A DNA stretch of 64,000 nt from Draconibacterium halophilum (GTDB lineage Bacteria; Bacteroidota; Bacteroidia; Bacteroidales; Prolixibacteraceae), in NCBI RefSeq assembly GCF_010448835.1, contig NZ_CP048409.1, forward strand, positions 4,753,501 to 4,817,500, read 5' to 3'. Under the pieces are notes generated by a model. It saw only the letters and a list, made by a program, of their open reading frames with translations. It did no database searches and was not told the DNA's origin. Position numbers and translations under genes: made by a program. Shown in pieces: positions 9,868 to 19,957 of the stretch (position 1 is its first letter; each line of letters opens with the position of its first letter).

Positions 9868-9910
9868 TAGCTGAAATGAGCTTGCGAATTACATGTGATG
9901 CCAAACTTGG
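9868..9910 (+). repeat. Dispersed GAAACGAGC repeat, copy 1 (internally deleted)
   Basis: Carries both ends of the repeat family (CTGAAATGAGC and GCGAATTACATGTGATGCCA) with the ~35-nt middle missing. Compare the copies at 18168, 21701 (inverted) and 57748. Confidence 0.6.
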
Positions 9911-10248
9911 ACAATCCTAATCACATGAAAAAGTATTCAAAAAGCCACCGCTGACGATAAACAGCTAAAAATAAATTCCATTCACTAAAATCAAGAAACT
10001 TCCCGATGCTAACGATCGGGACAGGCTCTCCTTTTAGCCCTTCGTTCCTCAGGTATAACGAGCGTCGAACAGACTTGATTTTTTAACCTGCCTACCGGCA
10101 GGCAGGCGTTCTCTTCATTTATTTTCTTAACGCGTTTTCTCGAAGACGGTCCTTTGGACAAACTTTGCGCGGGCTTGTCAAAATCCGTCAGGCGGGCTAA
10201 TCAGTTACATTGAAAAAACGCAAAGGTTATTTTTTGACAAGATTTTTG

Positions 10249-10276
10249 GTTCCTTTTGATCGAATGCAAAAGGAAC
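10249..10276. repeat. Perfect 10-bp inverted repeat
   Basis: GTTCCTTTTG and CAAAAGGAAC separated by 8 nt. No T-run follows in a useful position, so it is more likely part of repeat sequence than a terminator. Confidence 0.5.
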
Positions 10277-10477
10277 TGCCCGTCCGGCATAAGGACAAAA
10301 GCTACAATATTGATTTACAGTTAAACTTAACACCAGACCTGTAGCACATTCGCAAACAATAAAAACATGCTGTTTGCCATTAATTATAATTCTTTAAAAC
10401 TTTTTAGAAACACCTAAAACAGACAATTGAATCTTAATTAAAATTTCCCCATATTTGCTTCAAATTCCTAAAGAAAC

Positions 10478-11176
10478 ATGAACAATAAGAAGATCATCAT
10501 TGCTATCGATGGCCATTCGTCTTGTGGGAAAAGCACCATGGCTAAGTCTCTTGCACAACGGCTCGGTTACGTTTATATCGACACCGGCGCGATGTACCGT
10601 GTGGTAACCCTGGTTGCCCTGCGCAATGGGTGGATCGAAAATAAAATCCCCGACACCAAAAAAATTATCGACGGCCTGAACGACATAAAAATCACTTTTA
10701 AATGGGACGAAAAAGCCGGTAAAAACACCACTTTCCTGAATGGCGAGAACGTGGAAGATGAAATCCGACAGATGGAAGTATCCGAGAACGTGAGCCCCAT
10801 TAGTACCATTGCCGAAGTGCGCCACGAAATGGTACATCAGCAGCGCGAAAACGGCAAAAACAAAGGAATTGTAATGGATGGTCGCGATATTGGCACAGTA
10901 GTTTTTCCCCATGCCGAGTTAAAAATATTTATGACCGCCTCGCCAGAAATACGGGCGCAGCGCCGCTACCTGGAACTTACCGAAAAAGGCGACAAAGTTA
11001 ACTTCGAAGAGATTTTAGCCAATGTTGAGGGGCGTGATAAGATCGATTCAACACGCGCTGCAAGTCCCTTAAAACAAGCCGACGACGCTCTTATTCTCGA
11101 TAATAGTAAGCTAACGCGCGAACAACAATTGGATTGGGCCGTTAACAAAGTAAAAGAAATTACTGAAAGAAAATGA
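10478..11176 (+). CDS. cmk: Cytidylate kinase
   Basis: Phosphorylates CMP and dCMP with ATP. 232 residues, normal length. P-loop GHSSCGKST at residues 11-19, followed by YIDTGAMYR, the conserved substrate-binding segment, and GRDIGTVVFPHA near residue 135, then RAASPLKQADDA with the conserved Arg residues of the NMP domain. The stop overlaps the start of ispH by 4 nt, so the two are translationally coupled. Confidence 0.95.
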   Translation: MNNKKIIIAIDGHSSCGKSTMAKSLAQRLGYVYIDTGAMYRVVTLVALRNGWIENKIPDTKKIIDGLNDIKITFKWDEKAGKNTTFLNGENVEDEIRQMEVSENVSPISTIAEVRHEMVHQQRENGKNKGIVMDGRDIGTVVFPHAELKIFMTASPEIRAQRRYLELTEKGDKVNFEEILANVEGRDKIDSTRAASPLKQADDALILDNSKLTREQQLDWAVNKVKEITERK

Positions 11177-12036
11177 TTGTTGAGATAGATAGAAGATCGG
11201 GATTTTGTTTTGGAGTGATCAATGCGATCAAATCAGCGGAGGATGAATTGAAGGATTCGAACCAGCTTTATTGTTTGGGCGATATCGTTCATAACGGCAT
11301 GGAAGTAGAACGTCTGGAGAAGATGGGATTGAAATCGATTTCGAAAGAAGATTTTTTTACCCTCAGCAATTGCAAGGTTTTAATCCGTGCCCATGGCGAA
11401 CCACCGGAAACATACGAATATGCGGAAGCCAACAATGTAGAACTGATTGATGCTACTTGTCCGGTGGTGCTAACACTGCAGGAAAAAGTTAAAAGCTCGT
11501 ACTCCAGGCATTCGCAAATAGAGGGCCAGGTTGTTATCTACGGTAAAAAAGGACACGCTGAAATTGAGGGGCTGAATGGTCAAACAAATCACAATGCCAT
11601 CGTTATCGAAAGCATTGCCGATGTGGATAAGATCGACAAGAACCGTCCAGTTTCGCTTTATTCGCAAACCACAAAACGAATTGAGGACTTTCATGCCATT
11701 GCCCAAAAGGTAAAAGAAACTACCGAACCGGGAGTCCCGGTTGAAATAAAAGACACGATTTGCCGACAGGTATCAAATCGCGTTCCTAACCTTAAAAAGT
11801 TTGCTGAACGATTTGATGTCATTTTATTTGTGGCCGGCAAGAAAAGCTCAAACGGCCAATACCTGTACACCATTTGCAAAGAGGTAAATGATGATTCGTA
11901 TTTCATTACCAGAATTGACGAAATAAAAAAGGAATGGTTCGAAGGCGTTAAGTCGGTGGGTATCTGCGGAGCAACATCAACGCCCAACTGGTTAATGGAA
12001 GATGTGGAAAAATGGATCCACACCAACTTCGATTAA
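11173..12036 (+). CDS. ispH: 4-hydroxy-3-methylbut-2-enyl diphosphate reductase
   Basis: Last enzyme of the MEP isoprenoid pathway, reducing HMBPP to IPP and DMAPP with a 4Fe-4S cluster. 287 residues. Cluster cysteines fall at C12 (GFCFGV), C96 (DATCPVV) and C197 (DTICRQV), the same numbering as in E. coli IspH. The His-Gly and Ser-containing substrate motifs (RAHGEPP and GKKSSNG) are present. Overlaps cmk by 4 nt; priA follows 51 nt later. Confidence 0.95.
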   Translation: MIVEIDRRSGFCFGVINAIKSAEDELKDSNQLYCLGDIVHNGMEVERLEKMGLKSISKEDFFTLSNCKVLIRAHGEPPETYEYAEANNVELIDATCPVVLTLQEKVKSSYSRHSQIEGQVVIYGKKGHAEIEGLNGQTNHNAIVIESIADVDKIDKNRPVSLYSQTTKRIEDFHAIAQKVKETTEPGVPVEIKDTICRQVSNRVPNLKKFAERFDVILFVAGKKSSNGQYLYTICKEVNDDSYFITRIDEIKKEWFEGVKSVGICGATSTPNWLMEDVEKWIHTNFD

Positions 12037-12087
12037 GAATTTTAAGCGCATTCCATAATTTCACGTACTTTTAGGCAAACATTTTTT

Positions 12088-14559
12088 ATGCCTCAACTTT
12101 TTGCACAAGTAATATTACCATTGTCGTTGCACGATAGCTTTACCTACAAAGTACCGGCATCACTGGAGAAAGAAGTTGCGCCGGGCAAACGGGTAATTGT
12201 GCAGTTTGGCAAAAAGAAATTATATGCCGCCCTTGTCATCTCGCTTTCGGATAAAAACCCGGAAAACATGGAGCTGAAAGAAGTTCATGAAATTCTGGAT
12301 GAACATCCTATAATTTTTCCGGTGAATTTTAAATTGTGGCAATGGCTGGCACAATATTATTGCTGCACACTGGGCGATGTATTCCGGGCTGCCCTGCCAA
12401 CCGGGTTAAAACTCGAAAGTAAATCGAAATTATTTTTAACAGGTGTTGACGAACCTATAGATCTGAGCCCAAAAGAAGAATTGATTATCCGGCATCTACA
12501 GGAAGATGTTTCGCAACTTTCCGACATTGAGCACAAACTAGGCACCGAATTTTCGTACAAGGCACTGCGTTCGTTATTGGATAAAAAAGTTGTTTACGCC
12601 GAAGAAAAAATCAGTAGTAAATACAAGCCCAAAACTGAAGCTTTTATAAAGTTACACAGCAGCATTTCTTCCGAGAAAATATTAAACGAAAAAACTGACT
12701 TGCTGAAACGCGCTAAAAAGCAACAACAACTGCTCTTTCATTTTTGCACCGTTACCAATGCTTTTTCTGATGACCAGATTCAAGAAATTCCTAAAAAAGA
12801 ATTGCTCTTGGGCACTTCTTTTTCCGGCAACCTGGTAAAAGAGCTGGTAAAAAAGAAAATTCTTGTAGAACGCCAGAAACAAGTCTCGCGGCTGGAGGAA
12901 GAAACGATCGATCAGGTAAGCATCAACCTGTTGAATAAACACCAGGCAAAAGCTTACGACGAAGTAAAAACCACTTTTGAAAAACAGCAGGTTACGCTGA
13001 TTCACGGAATTACGGCCAGCGGAAAAACAGAGATTTACATTCATCTCATCGATGAGATTATTAAATCGGGGAAGCAAGCATTGTACCTGGTGCCCGAGAT
13101 TGCACTTACTACGCAAATTATAAAGCGTTTAAAAAATGTGTTTGGCAACAAAGTGGGTATTTACCACTCAAAGTTGAACAGCCAGGAACGCGTTGAAATT
13201 TGGGAAAAAGTGCTGCAGTTTAACGATGATCCCAAGAAGGGTTACCAAGTGGTTTTAGGCGCACGGTCAGCAGTGTTTTTACCATTCTCAAAACTAGGAA
13301 TTATAATTGTAGACGAGGAGCACGAAAATTCATTTAAACAGTTTGATCCGGCACCGCGCTACAATGCCCGCGACATGGCCGTGATATTGGGTTACCAAAA
13401 CAATGCAAAAGTACTATTGGGTTCGGCAACACCTTCGTTTGAGTCGTATTACAATGCGCTAAAAGGAAAGTATGGACTGGTAAATCTAACCACGCGACAC
13501 TCGGAAATGGAACTTCCGGAGATTTTGGTTGCCGACATTAAACGCGCTTACAAACGCAAACAAATGCGCTCGTTTTTAACTCCCGAACTCTATGAAATGA
13601 TGGTAGCAGCGTTGGAGAAAAACGAGCAAATCATCCTTTTTCAAAACCGGCGTGGTTATTCGCCGTACGTCGAATGCTTTTCTTGTGGCGATATTCCGAA
13701 GTGCCGCAATTGCGATGTCAGCCTCACCTATCACAAATACAAACGACGGTTGAGTTGCCACTATTGTGGATTTAGCTATCAACTTCCTGAGAAATGTGAT
13801 AATTGTGGTTCTCCCGAATTAAAAACACGTGGTTACGGCACCGAAAAAATTGAAGATGAACTGAAATCCTTATTCCGAAATGCACGGATTGCACGCATGG
13901 ATCTGGATACTACACAATCGAAGAACGCTTTTGCCAAAATCGTTAAGAATCTGGAAGATCGAAAAACGAATATCCTTATCGGGACACAAATGGTTACCAA
14001 AGGTCTCGATTTTGAACACGTGAGCGTGGTAGGAATATTAAATGCCGACAACCTGATCAACTTCCCCGATTTTCGTGCGCATGAACGTGCCTATCAACTC
14101 ATTTCGCAGGTGGCAGGCCGCGCCGGACGCAAACACAAACAAGGAAAAGTAATCATCCAAACCTCTCAACCCGATCATCCGTTGATAGAGTTGATCCGCG
14201 AACAAAACTACCAGGCCACTTTAAAAGAACAGTTTGAAGAACGCCAGCTATTTAAATACCCGCCCTATTACAGGTTGGTGAAAATTGTGGTGAAACACAA
14301 AAATATTCAAACGGTTGACCGCGCTGCCGATCAATTGGCCAATCAGCTAAAAAAATATAAACAGTTGGTGGTTATGGGGCCTGAATATCCATTGATAAGC
14401 CGTATTCAACTTTGGCATCATAAGGAAATATGGATTAAGATTAACCGCAAACTGAATCTCGACCTGGTGAAAAAAGAAATCAGTTCAGCAGTGAAAACAG
14501 TAAAACATCTGCCTTCCAACAGCAGTTGCGTTTTTAACATCGATGTCGACCCGGCTTAA
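12088..14559 (+). CDS. priA: Primosomal protein N' (replication restart helicase)
   Basis: Superfamily-2 helicase that reloads the replisome at stalled forks. 823 residues, typical for Bacteroidota. N-terminal 3' DNA-binding domain (residues 1-105), Walker A GITASGKTE near 308, DEEH box (IIVDEEHENSFK), and the eight-cysteine zinc region between ~530 and 580 (CFSCGDIPKC, CRNC, CHYC, CDNCGS). Helicase motifs V and VI are seen in GTQMVTKGLDFEHV and SQVAGRAGR. Length and all motifs are intact. Confidence 0.95.
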   Translation: MPQLFAQVILPLSLHDSFTYKVPASLEKEVAPGKRVIVQFGKKKLYAALVISLSDKNPENMELKEVHEILDEHPIIFPVNFKLWQWLAQYYCCTLGDVFRAALPTGLKLESKSKLFLTGVDEPIDLSPKEELIIRHLQEDVSQLSDIEHKLGTEFSYKALRSLLDKKVVYAEEKISSKYKPKTEAFIKLHSSISSEKILNEKTDLLKRAKKQQQLLFHFCTVTNAFSDDQIQEIPKKELLLGTSFSGNLVKELVKKKILVERQKQVSRLEEETIDQVSINLLNKHQAKAYDEVKTTFEKQQVTLIHGITASGKTEIYIHLIDEIIKSGKQALYLVPEIALTTQIIKRLKNVFGNKVGIYHSKLNSQERVEIWEKVLQFNDDPKKGYQVVLGARSAVFLPFSKLGIIIVDEEHENSFKQFDPAPRYNARDMAVILGYQNNAKVLLGSATPSFESYYNALKGKYGLVNLTTRHSEMELPEILVADIKRAYKRKQMRSFLTPELYEMMVAALEKNEQIILFQNRRGYSPYVECFSCGDIPKCRNCDVSLTYHKYKRRLSCHYCGFSYQLPEKCDNCGSPELKTRGYGTEKIEDELKSLFRNARIARMDLDTTQSKNAFAKIVKNLEDRKTNILIGTQMVTKGLDFEHVSVVGILNADNLINFPDFRAHERAYQLISQVAGRAGRKHKQGKVIIQTSQPDHPLIELIREQNYQATLKEQFEERQLFKYPPYYRLVKIVVKHKNIQTVDRAADQLANQLKKYKQLVVMGPEYPLISRIQLWHHKEIWIKINRKLNLDLVKKEISSAVKTVKHLPSNSSCVFNIDVDPA

Positions 14560-14665
14560 TAAGCTAAGTTCCTAACAAAATGTCTTGAAAAACATAATAA
14601 GTTTTGCGTTTTGACATTTTTCTGCCGCCGTTTTTTTCTTAGTTTTGTGGCCTTAACATTGTTGT

Positions 14666-15661
14666 GTGAACAAAGCAGAAGTAAACGAAATATTCGACCG
14701 ATTTTCAAAAATGCGGGCCATAGTTATTGGCGACGCGATGGTTGACACCTATCTTTGGGGCAAAGTTGATCGCTTATCTCCAGAGGCACCCGTGCCAATT
14801 GTATCTGTAACCACCCGCGAAAACCGTCTTGGTGGTGCGGCAAATGTGTCGCGTAATATCCAGGCATTGGGAGCCACTCCTCTACTTTTTGCAGTGGTTG
14901 GCGACGACGATAATGGAAAAGAATTTCAGAATCTTTTGAATAAACGCAATGTTTCTGCCGAGGGCATCTTTATCGATCCGACAAGAAATACAACGGTAAA
15001 AAACCGGATCATTAGTTCGGGGAAGCAAATTGTTCGGGTTGATGAAGAATCAATAGATTACATTTCGGAAGAAATGGAAAACAAACTGATCAATGCTATC
15101 ACATTAGAAATTGAAACCACCTCGGTTGATGTGATCGTTTTTGTTGATTACGACAAAGGAGTAGTTACGCCAAATTTATTTAAAACCATAAACGAGCTGG
15201 CACAGGAAAAAGGCATTCCAACAGCTGTTGATCCGAAGAAACGTAACTTCAGAAATTATAAGAATGTATCGCTCTTTAAACCTAATTTTAAAGAGTTTGT
15301 TGATGGCACCGGGTTACCACTAATGAAAGGCGATTTGGAAAGTCTAAAAGCAGCTGCTGAGACCTTTAAAACCGAACAGCAATTAAAACTGATATTCATA
15401 ACACTTTCAGAATTGGGAGTTTTTATCAGCAACGGTGTAAATGAGCAGTATTATCCGGTTGCTATTCGCGACATTGCCGATGTTTCAGGAGCAGGAGATA
15501 CCGTGATCGGAGTAGCCAGTTTGGCAATGGCGGCAGGGCTTCCACCAAAAATAATGGCACTAATGTCGAACCTGGCAGGCGGATTAGTTTGCGAAAAAGT
15601 TGGAGTTGTTCCAATCGATCAAACGAAGCTAAAAAAAGAGATGAAATCTCAAAAAATTTAG
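14666..15661 (+). CDS. Heptose-7-phosphate kinase (RfaE1/HldA-like, PfkB family)
   Basis: 331-residue PfkB/ribokinase-family kinase that starts at a GTG (14666). Features: IGDAMVDTYLWG at the N-terminus, the substrate loop RLGGAANVSRN and the anion-hole motif ISDVSGAGDT-like segment (DVSGAGDT). Closest to the kinase half of HldE (D-glycero-beta-D-manno-heptose-7-phosphate kinase for LPS core precursors); the cytidylyltransferase half is absent, so it would be a stand-alone RfaE1-type enzyme. A different sugar kinase specificity is possible. A TAGTTTTG motif about 20 nt before the start fits the Bacteroidota -7 element. Confidence 0.8.
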   Translation: MNKAEVNEIFDRFSKMRAIVIGDAMVDTYLWGKVDRLSPEAPVPIVSVTTRENRLGGAANVSRNIQALGATPLLFAVVGDDDNGKEFQNLLNKRNVSAEGIFIDPTRNTTVKNRIISSGKQIVRVDEESIDYISEEMENKLINAITLEIETTSVDVIVFVDYDKGVVTPNLFKTINELAQEKGIPTAVDPKKRNFRNYKNVSLFKPNFKEFVDGTGLPLMKGDLESLKAAAETFKTEQQLKLIFITLSELGVFISNGVNEQYYPVAIRDIADVSGAGDTVIGVASLAMAAGLPPKIMALMSNLAGGLVCEKVGVVPIDQTKLKKEMKSQKI

Positions 15662-15784
15662 TTGCTTTACTGTTCAAAACCAAGCGCTTACTAAAACACC
15701 CCTCTTACTGGCCCTGAAATTTCACTTTGGTTATTGGTAAATTGTTAACTTTGAAACCGCTCAAGAATTTTAAAGACGCTATAA

Positions 15785-16585
15785 ATGGGGAAAATAATTT
15801 CGTTGGCAAACCAGAAGGGAGGAGTTGGTAAAACAACTACCACAATTAATCTGGCTGCAAGTCTGGCTGTACTTGAACAGAAAGTCCTGATAATTGATGC
15901 CGATCCACAGGCCAATGCAACATCGGGCTTGGGATTCGACCTGAGAAACGTACAATCGAGTATTTACGAATGCATTGTAAATGAGGTTGAAGCCAGTAAA
16001 GCGGTTTTACAAACCGGCATTGATAACCTGGATATAATTCCGTCTCACATTGATTTGGTTGGTGCTGAAATTGAAATGTTGAACCTTCCAAATCGCGAAA
16101 AAGTGCTAAAAGTGGCAATGGAATCACTGAAAGATAAGTACGATTTTATTTTTATCGATTGTTCTCCATCGCTGGGATTGATAACAGTGAATGCCCTTAC
16201 TGGATCTGACTCCGTTATTATTCCTGTTCAGTGTGAATATTTTGCATTGGAAGGACTTGGAAAACTATTAAATACGATCAAAATCATTCAAAACCGACTA
16301 AACCCGGACCTGGAAATTGAAGGGTTTCTTCTAACCATGTACGATGGCCGTTTAAACCTGTCGAACCAGGTTTTGGAAGAAGTAAAACATCACTTCCAGG
16401 AAATGGTATTCGACACTGTAATTCAACGAAACGTAAAATTAAGTGAAGCACCAAGCTACGGAAAACCGGTGGTACTTTACGATGCAAGCTCGAAAGGAGC
16501 AATTAACCACATGAACCTGGCGCGCGAAATATTACAGCGCAACGCTATGACTAAAATGTCGAAAGACAATGTTGTTATAAATTAA
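15785..16585 (+). CDS. parA: ParA-family chromosome partitioning ATPase
   Basis: 266-residue Soj/ParA ATPase. Deviant Walker A KGGVGKTTTTIN at residues ~10-21, Walker B FIDCSPSLGLITVNAL, and the PVQCEYFALEGLG segment common to chromosomal ParA. With ParB it positions origin regions. parB starts 18 nt after its stop, so the pair forms an operon; I saw no parS-like TGTTNCACGTGNAACA site in the window. Confidence 0.93.
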   Translation: MGKIISLANQKGGVGKTTTTINLAASLAVLEQKVLIIDADPQANATSGLGFDLRNVQSSIYECIVNEVEASKAVLQTGIDNLDIIPSHIDLVGAEIEMLNLPNREKVLKVAMESLKDKYDFIFIDCSPSLGLITVNALTGSDSVIIPVQCEYFALEGLGKLLNTIKIIQNRLNPDLEIEGFLLTMYDGRLNLSNQVLEEVKHHFQEMVFDTVIQRNVKLSEAPSYGKPVVLYDASSKGAINHMNLAREILQRNAMTKMSKDNVVIN

Positions 16586-16603
16586 ACCACCCTTAAGTAA
16601 GTT

Positions 16604-17470
16604 ATGATGGCAAAAAGGAATGCACTTGGAAGAGGATTAGGCGCACTTATCGACGATGCTGAAAAAATGCAACAAGGCGCCGGGCTGGACGAAATTCAAT
16701 TAAGCAAGATAGAAGCAAATCCTTTTCAACCCCGCTCGAAATTTGATGTGGTGGCACTGGAAGAACTCGCGGCCTCAATCAGAGAAATTGGATTAATACA
16801 ACCCATTACCTTACGAAAAGTTAGCGACGACAAATACCAGATTATTGCCGGAGAACGCCGTTTCAGAGCCTCGCAACTGGCAGGATTGAATAAAATTCCT
16901 GCGTATGTGCGCAAAGCCAAAGACGATGGAATGCTGGAAATGGCGCTGGTGGAAAACATTCAGCGCGAAGACCTTGATTCTGTAGAAATAGCACTGAGCT
17001 ACCAACGCCTGATAGACGAACTGGAATATACACAAGAAGAATTGAGTAGCCGCGTGGGTAAAAAACGCTCAACCATTGCCAACTACCTGCGTTTGTTAAA
17101 ACTTCCGGCCATCGTTCAAAAAGGATTGATCGACAAAGAAATATCAATGGGTCATGCCCGAGCTATCATTAATATCGATGATGCCGATACACAAATCATG
17201 ATTTTCGAACAAATTATAAAACATGGTCTTTCGGTTCGGAAAGTTGAAGAGGTAGTTCGTGATTTAAACTCTACAGAAGAAAAGCCAAGCGACACCAAAA
17301 AACCTAAGTTCCCCAAAGAGTTTAAGATTGTAAAAACACAACTTGATAAGATTTTCAGCAGGCGTATCGACTTCTCAATGAACAACAAAGGAAAAGGCAA
17401 AATTACCATTCCTTTTAAATCGGAAGCCGACCTGGAAAGAATTGTTAAAATAATTGAAAATCAAAAATAA
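16604..17470 (+). CDS. parB: ParB chromosome partitioning protein
   Basis: 288-residue ParB/Spo0J. N-terminal KRNALGRGLGALI box, the CTPase/ParB motif GERRFRASQLAG with ENIQREDL, a helix-turn-helix around residues 145-170 (TQEELSSRVGKKRSTIANYL) and a C-terminal dimerisation domain. Two ATG codons are adjacent (16604 and 16607). Follows parA directly; the DUF5683 gene starts about 40-60 nt downstream, and the parA-parB-DUF5683-mltD order is familiar from Bacteroides-type chromosomes. Confidence 0.93.
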   Translation: MMAKRNALGRGLGALIDDAEKMQQGAGLDEIQLSKIEANPFQPRSKFDVVALEELAASIREIGLIQPITLRKVSDDKYQIIAGERRFRASQLAGLNKIPAYVRKAKDDGMLEMALVENIQREDLDSVEIALSYQRLIDELEYTQEELSSRVGKKRSTIANYLRLLKLPAIVQKGLIDKEISMGHARAIINIDDADTQIMIFEQIIKHGLSVRKVEEVVRDLNSTEEKPSDTKKPKFPKEFKIVKTQLDKIFSRRIDFSMNNKGKGKITIPFKSEADLERIVKIIENQK

Positions 17471-17510
17471 ACCTTAAGGATCACACAATTAATAAGGGTA
17501 TTTTCTATTT

Positions 17511-18167
17511 TTGCGCAAAATTATTAGTGTGATTAAACGCGGTTTTTTTTCAAAAATATTGCTACTTATACTGCCTCTGATTTTCAGCATTAATTTGTTG
17601 GGGCAAACTACTGCGCATGATTCAGCTTTTATTGCAAAAGTAAATGCTGAAACAGAAGTTGAACATTCACCTAAAAAAGCCACTATATATTCAGCAGTTT
17701 TACCGGGACTGGGACAGGCTTACAACAAAAAATACTGGAAAATTCCGTTAATATATGCCGGCTTCGGAACTATTGGCTATTTTATTCACTGGAACAACAA
17801 CAATTATAAGATTATGCGTCAGGCTTATGCAGATTTAACCGACGGCCCAGGACCATATGGAGCTGAAGATCCGACCAATTCCTATATGAAACTTGAAGCA
17901 ACTCAAATTAACGACCTTAACAACCCTACGGTTTACAATAACTTTAAAACCGGGCTGGATAAACAACAAAGTTACTACCGGCGTAACCGCGATCTGCTTT
18001 TTATCAGTATCATTGGGTTTTACGGATTGAATATCATTGATGCCAGTGTTGATGCACACTTATACGATTTTGATATTAGCGAAGACCTGACTTTAAACTG
18101 GCAACCAACAATACAATACCAGAGCTTCCAATACGTTTATGGAGTTAATTGCACTTTTACTTTTTAA
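17511..18167 (+). CDS. DUF5683 envelope protein
   Basis: 218 residues from a TTG at 17511; a GTG at 17529 is an alternative, and no ATG precedes the signal sequence. Signal-peptide-like ILLLILPLIFSINLLGQ, then the family core SAVLPGLGQAYNKKYWKIPLIYAGFG with a hydrophobic segment, and a second hydrophobic stretch near 165-180. The family is found next to parAB in many Bacteroidota but its role is unknown. The dispersed repeat at 18168 begins right at its stop codon. Confidence 0.75.
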   Translation: MRKIISVIKRGFFSKILLLILPLIFSINLLGQTTAHDSAFIAKVNAETEVEHSPKKATIYSAVLPGLGQAYNKKYWKIPLIYAGFGTIGYFIHWNNNNYKIMRQAYADLTDGPGPYGAEDPTNSYMKLEATQINDLNNPTVYNNFKTGLDKQQSYYRRNRDLLFISIIGFYGLNIIDASVDAHLYDFDISEDLTLNWQPTIQYQSFQYVYGVNCTFTF

Positions 18168-18238
18168 GCTGAAACGAGCATACTAAAAAGGCTTCTCATT
18201 AAAAGTGGCACGATAATGCGAGTTACATGAGTCACCAT
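18168..18238 (+). repeat. Dispersed GAAACGAGC repeat, copy 2
   Basis: Begins GCTGAAACGAGCATACT and ends GATAATGCGAGTTACATGAG followed by TCACCA; the two ends are imperfect inverted repeats. Fills the gap between DUF5683 and mltD, 22 nt before the mltD start. Confidence 0.65.
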
Positions 18239-18260
18239 TAAAACTGACAATTATAAACAG

Positions 18261-19850
18261 ATGAAATACATTACCCTTTATATATTTACGATTTTATTTT
18301 TCACGAATGCGCTGGCGCAGAATATTGATTCGTCAATGACCATTGATGACTTAAAACTTGAGTCAGATTCTATTGGTTTTAATGAATTGGATGTTGACGA
18401 CATGTTGAATTCTGTCTTTTCAGAAAAGATGGACAGTATGATGAGCTCTTGGGATATTCAAAACCGATTTAACTTCGACAATTCGGAGGTAACAACGCTT
18501 GATTTCCCTAAAAACCTTCCTGACTCAGTATACATCAATCGATTAAAAGAGATTGAGCAGGTTGTTGATCTATCGTACAACAAAGTGGTAAAAAACTACA
18601 TAAAAATGTACACCGAAAGGCGTCGCGATCTGGTTGAAGTGATGCTTGGTTTATCGGCCTACTACTTTCCTATTTTTGAAGAAACGTTGGATAAGTATGA
18701 CATGCCGCTGGAGATAAAGTACCTGGCGATAATTGAGTCGGCACTAAATCCAACCGCACGCTCGCGAGTTGGGGCAAATGGTTTGTGGCAATTTATGTAC
18801 GGCACTGCCCGAAGCATGAAACTAGAGATTACATCGTTTGTTGATGAGCGTCGCGATCCGGTAAAAGCAACCGATGCCGCTGCACGCTACCTCAGTAAAC
18901 TACACGATATTTACGGCAACTGGCATTTGGCCATTGCAGCCTACAACTGTGGCCCCGGAAATGTAAACCGTGCCATTCGTCGGTCGGGTGGAAAAAGAAA
19001 TTACTGGGAAATATACTATCGTCTGCCACGCGAAACAAGAGGTTATGTGCCAGCCTTTATTGCTGCCACTTATGCCTTTGAATATCATAAAGAGCACAAC
19101 TTGGTTCCACGTTTCCCGGAAATTGAGCTTTCGGTTGATACTGTGATGGTGAACGACTACCTGCACTTTGACCAAATCAGCGCAAAAATTCACATCGAAA
19201 AGGAACAATTGCGCGCACTTAACCCCATGTATCGCCGCGATGTTATTCCTGCAAAAAAGAGTAAATCATATCCTTTGGTTTTACCTAATAATGTGATCCT
19301 GGACTTTGTGGATCTGGACACCGCAATTTTTGCTTTCGAGCGCGATAAGTACTTCCCCGAGAATACACTAATGGACCCAACAACAAGCAACAGTAGCTAT
19401 TTTACACCTGTTGATATAAAAGGAAAAGCAAAGGTTGTTTACACCGTTAAAGCGGGCGACAATGTTGGCTTTATCTCTTCGTGGTTTAAAGTGCGTGCCT
19501 CCGATTTAAGATACTGGAATAACATTCGGCGCGATATGATTCGAGTTGGACAGAAACTGGCCATTTACGTTCCTGAAAAAGACAAGGAAAAGTACGAAAA
19601 GGTTACTAATATGACTTTTTCTCAGAAGCAAGCTTCCATTGGAAAATCTTCGGCACCTACAAAAACCCTCGAAACAAAACCGCTTGATTCGAACTACGAA
19701 TATTACACTGTGCGCAAAGGCGATACATTATGGGACATTGCTCAAAAATATGTGGGAATTTCTGCTGATGAGATTATGCGCCTAAATGAGTTGAAAAACG
19801 ATCGGGGACTGTATATCGGGCAGAAATTAAAAATCAAACGAAAAGGGTAA
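18261..19850 (+). CDS. mltD: MltD-like lytic transglycosylase with two LysM domains
   Basis: 529-residue secreted murein hydrolase with a signal peptide (ends ALAQ at 20). The SLT-type catalytic domain spans ~140-290; the catalytic Glu is E159 in AIIESALNP, followed by SRVGANGLWQFMYGTARSM and AIAAYNCGPGNVNRAI. Two LysM peptidoglycan-binding domains follow at ~395-442 (VVYTVKAGDNVGFIS) and ~482-527 (YYTVRKGDTLWDIAQKYV). It cleaves glycan strands with anhydromuramyl formation. Last gene of the parAB-DUF5683 run. Confidence 0.92.
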   Translation: MKYITLYIFTILFFTNALAQNIDSSMTIDDLKLESDSIGFNELDVDDMLNSVFSEKMDSMMSSWDIQNRFNFDNSEVTTLDFPKNLPDSVYINRLKEIEQVVDLSYNKVVKNYIKMYTERRRDLVEVMLGLSAYYFPIFEETLDKYDMPLEIKYLAIIESALNPTARSRVGANGLWQFMYGTARSMKLEITSFVDERRDPVKATDAAARYLSKLHDIYGNWHLAIAAYNCGPGNVNRAIRRSGGKRNYWEIYYRLPRETRGYVPAFIAATYAFEYHKEHNLVPRFPEIELSVDTVMVNDYLHFDQISAKIHIEKEQLRALNPMYRRDVIPAKKSKSYPLVLPNNVILDFVDLDTAIFAFERDKYFPENTLMDPTTSNSSYFTPVDIKGKAKVVYTVKAGDNVGFISSWFKVRASDLRYWNNIRRDMIRVGQKLAIYVPEKDKEKYEKVTNMTFSQKQASIGKSSAPTKTLETKPLDSNYEYYTVRKGDTLWDIAQKYVGISADEIMRLNELKNDRGLYIGQKLKIKRKG

Positions 19851-19957
19851 TTGCTTGCATCCTCGCATTTCACAAATAATAAATGCACGCCAGCTAATTA
19901 GTTAACCTTGCAAACTGCAGTTTTTTTAATCAGTGAATATCCACGAAATCTGTGTCA

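Larger units (their letters stand above)
9764..10477. other. Repeat-rich intergenic region between porQ and cmk
   Basis: 714 nt without a supported gene. It contains a shortened copy of the ~75-bp dispersed repeat (9868-9910), a CCCGAT/ATCGGG stem (10002-10020), a CCTGCC-TACC-GGCAGG stem (10087-10102) and a perfect 10-bp stem (10249-10276). The GC-rich middle (10020-10340) reads like decayed repeat sequence, and the last 150 nt are AT-rich as expected before a promoter. Confidence 0.55.

Noticed and set aside
15785..17470. parS centromere site near parAB
   Set aside because: I looked for a TGTTNCACGTGNAACA palindrome; CACGTG occurs only within coding sequence (for example in priA) and without the flanks.
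18205..18222. Second sigma-54 promoter (TGGCAC followed by TGCG) before mltD
   Set aside because: The GG-to-GC spacing is one base short of the required ten and the sequence lies inside the dispersed repeat.
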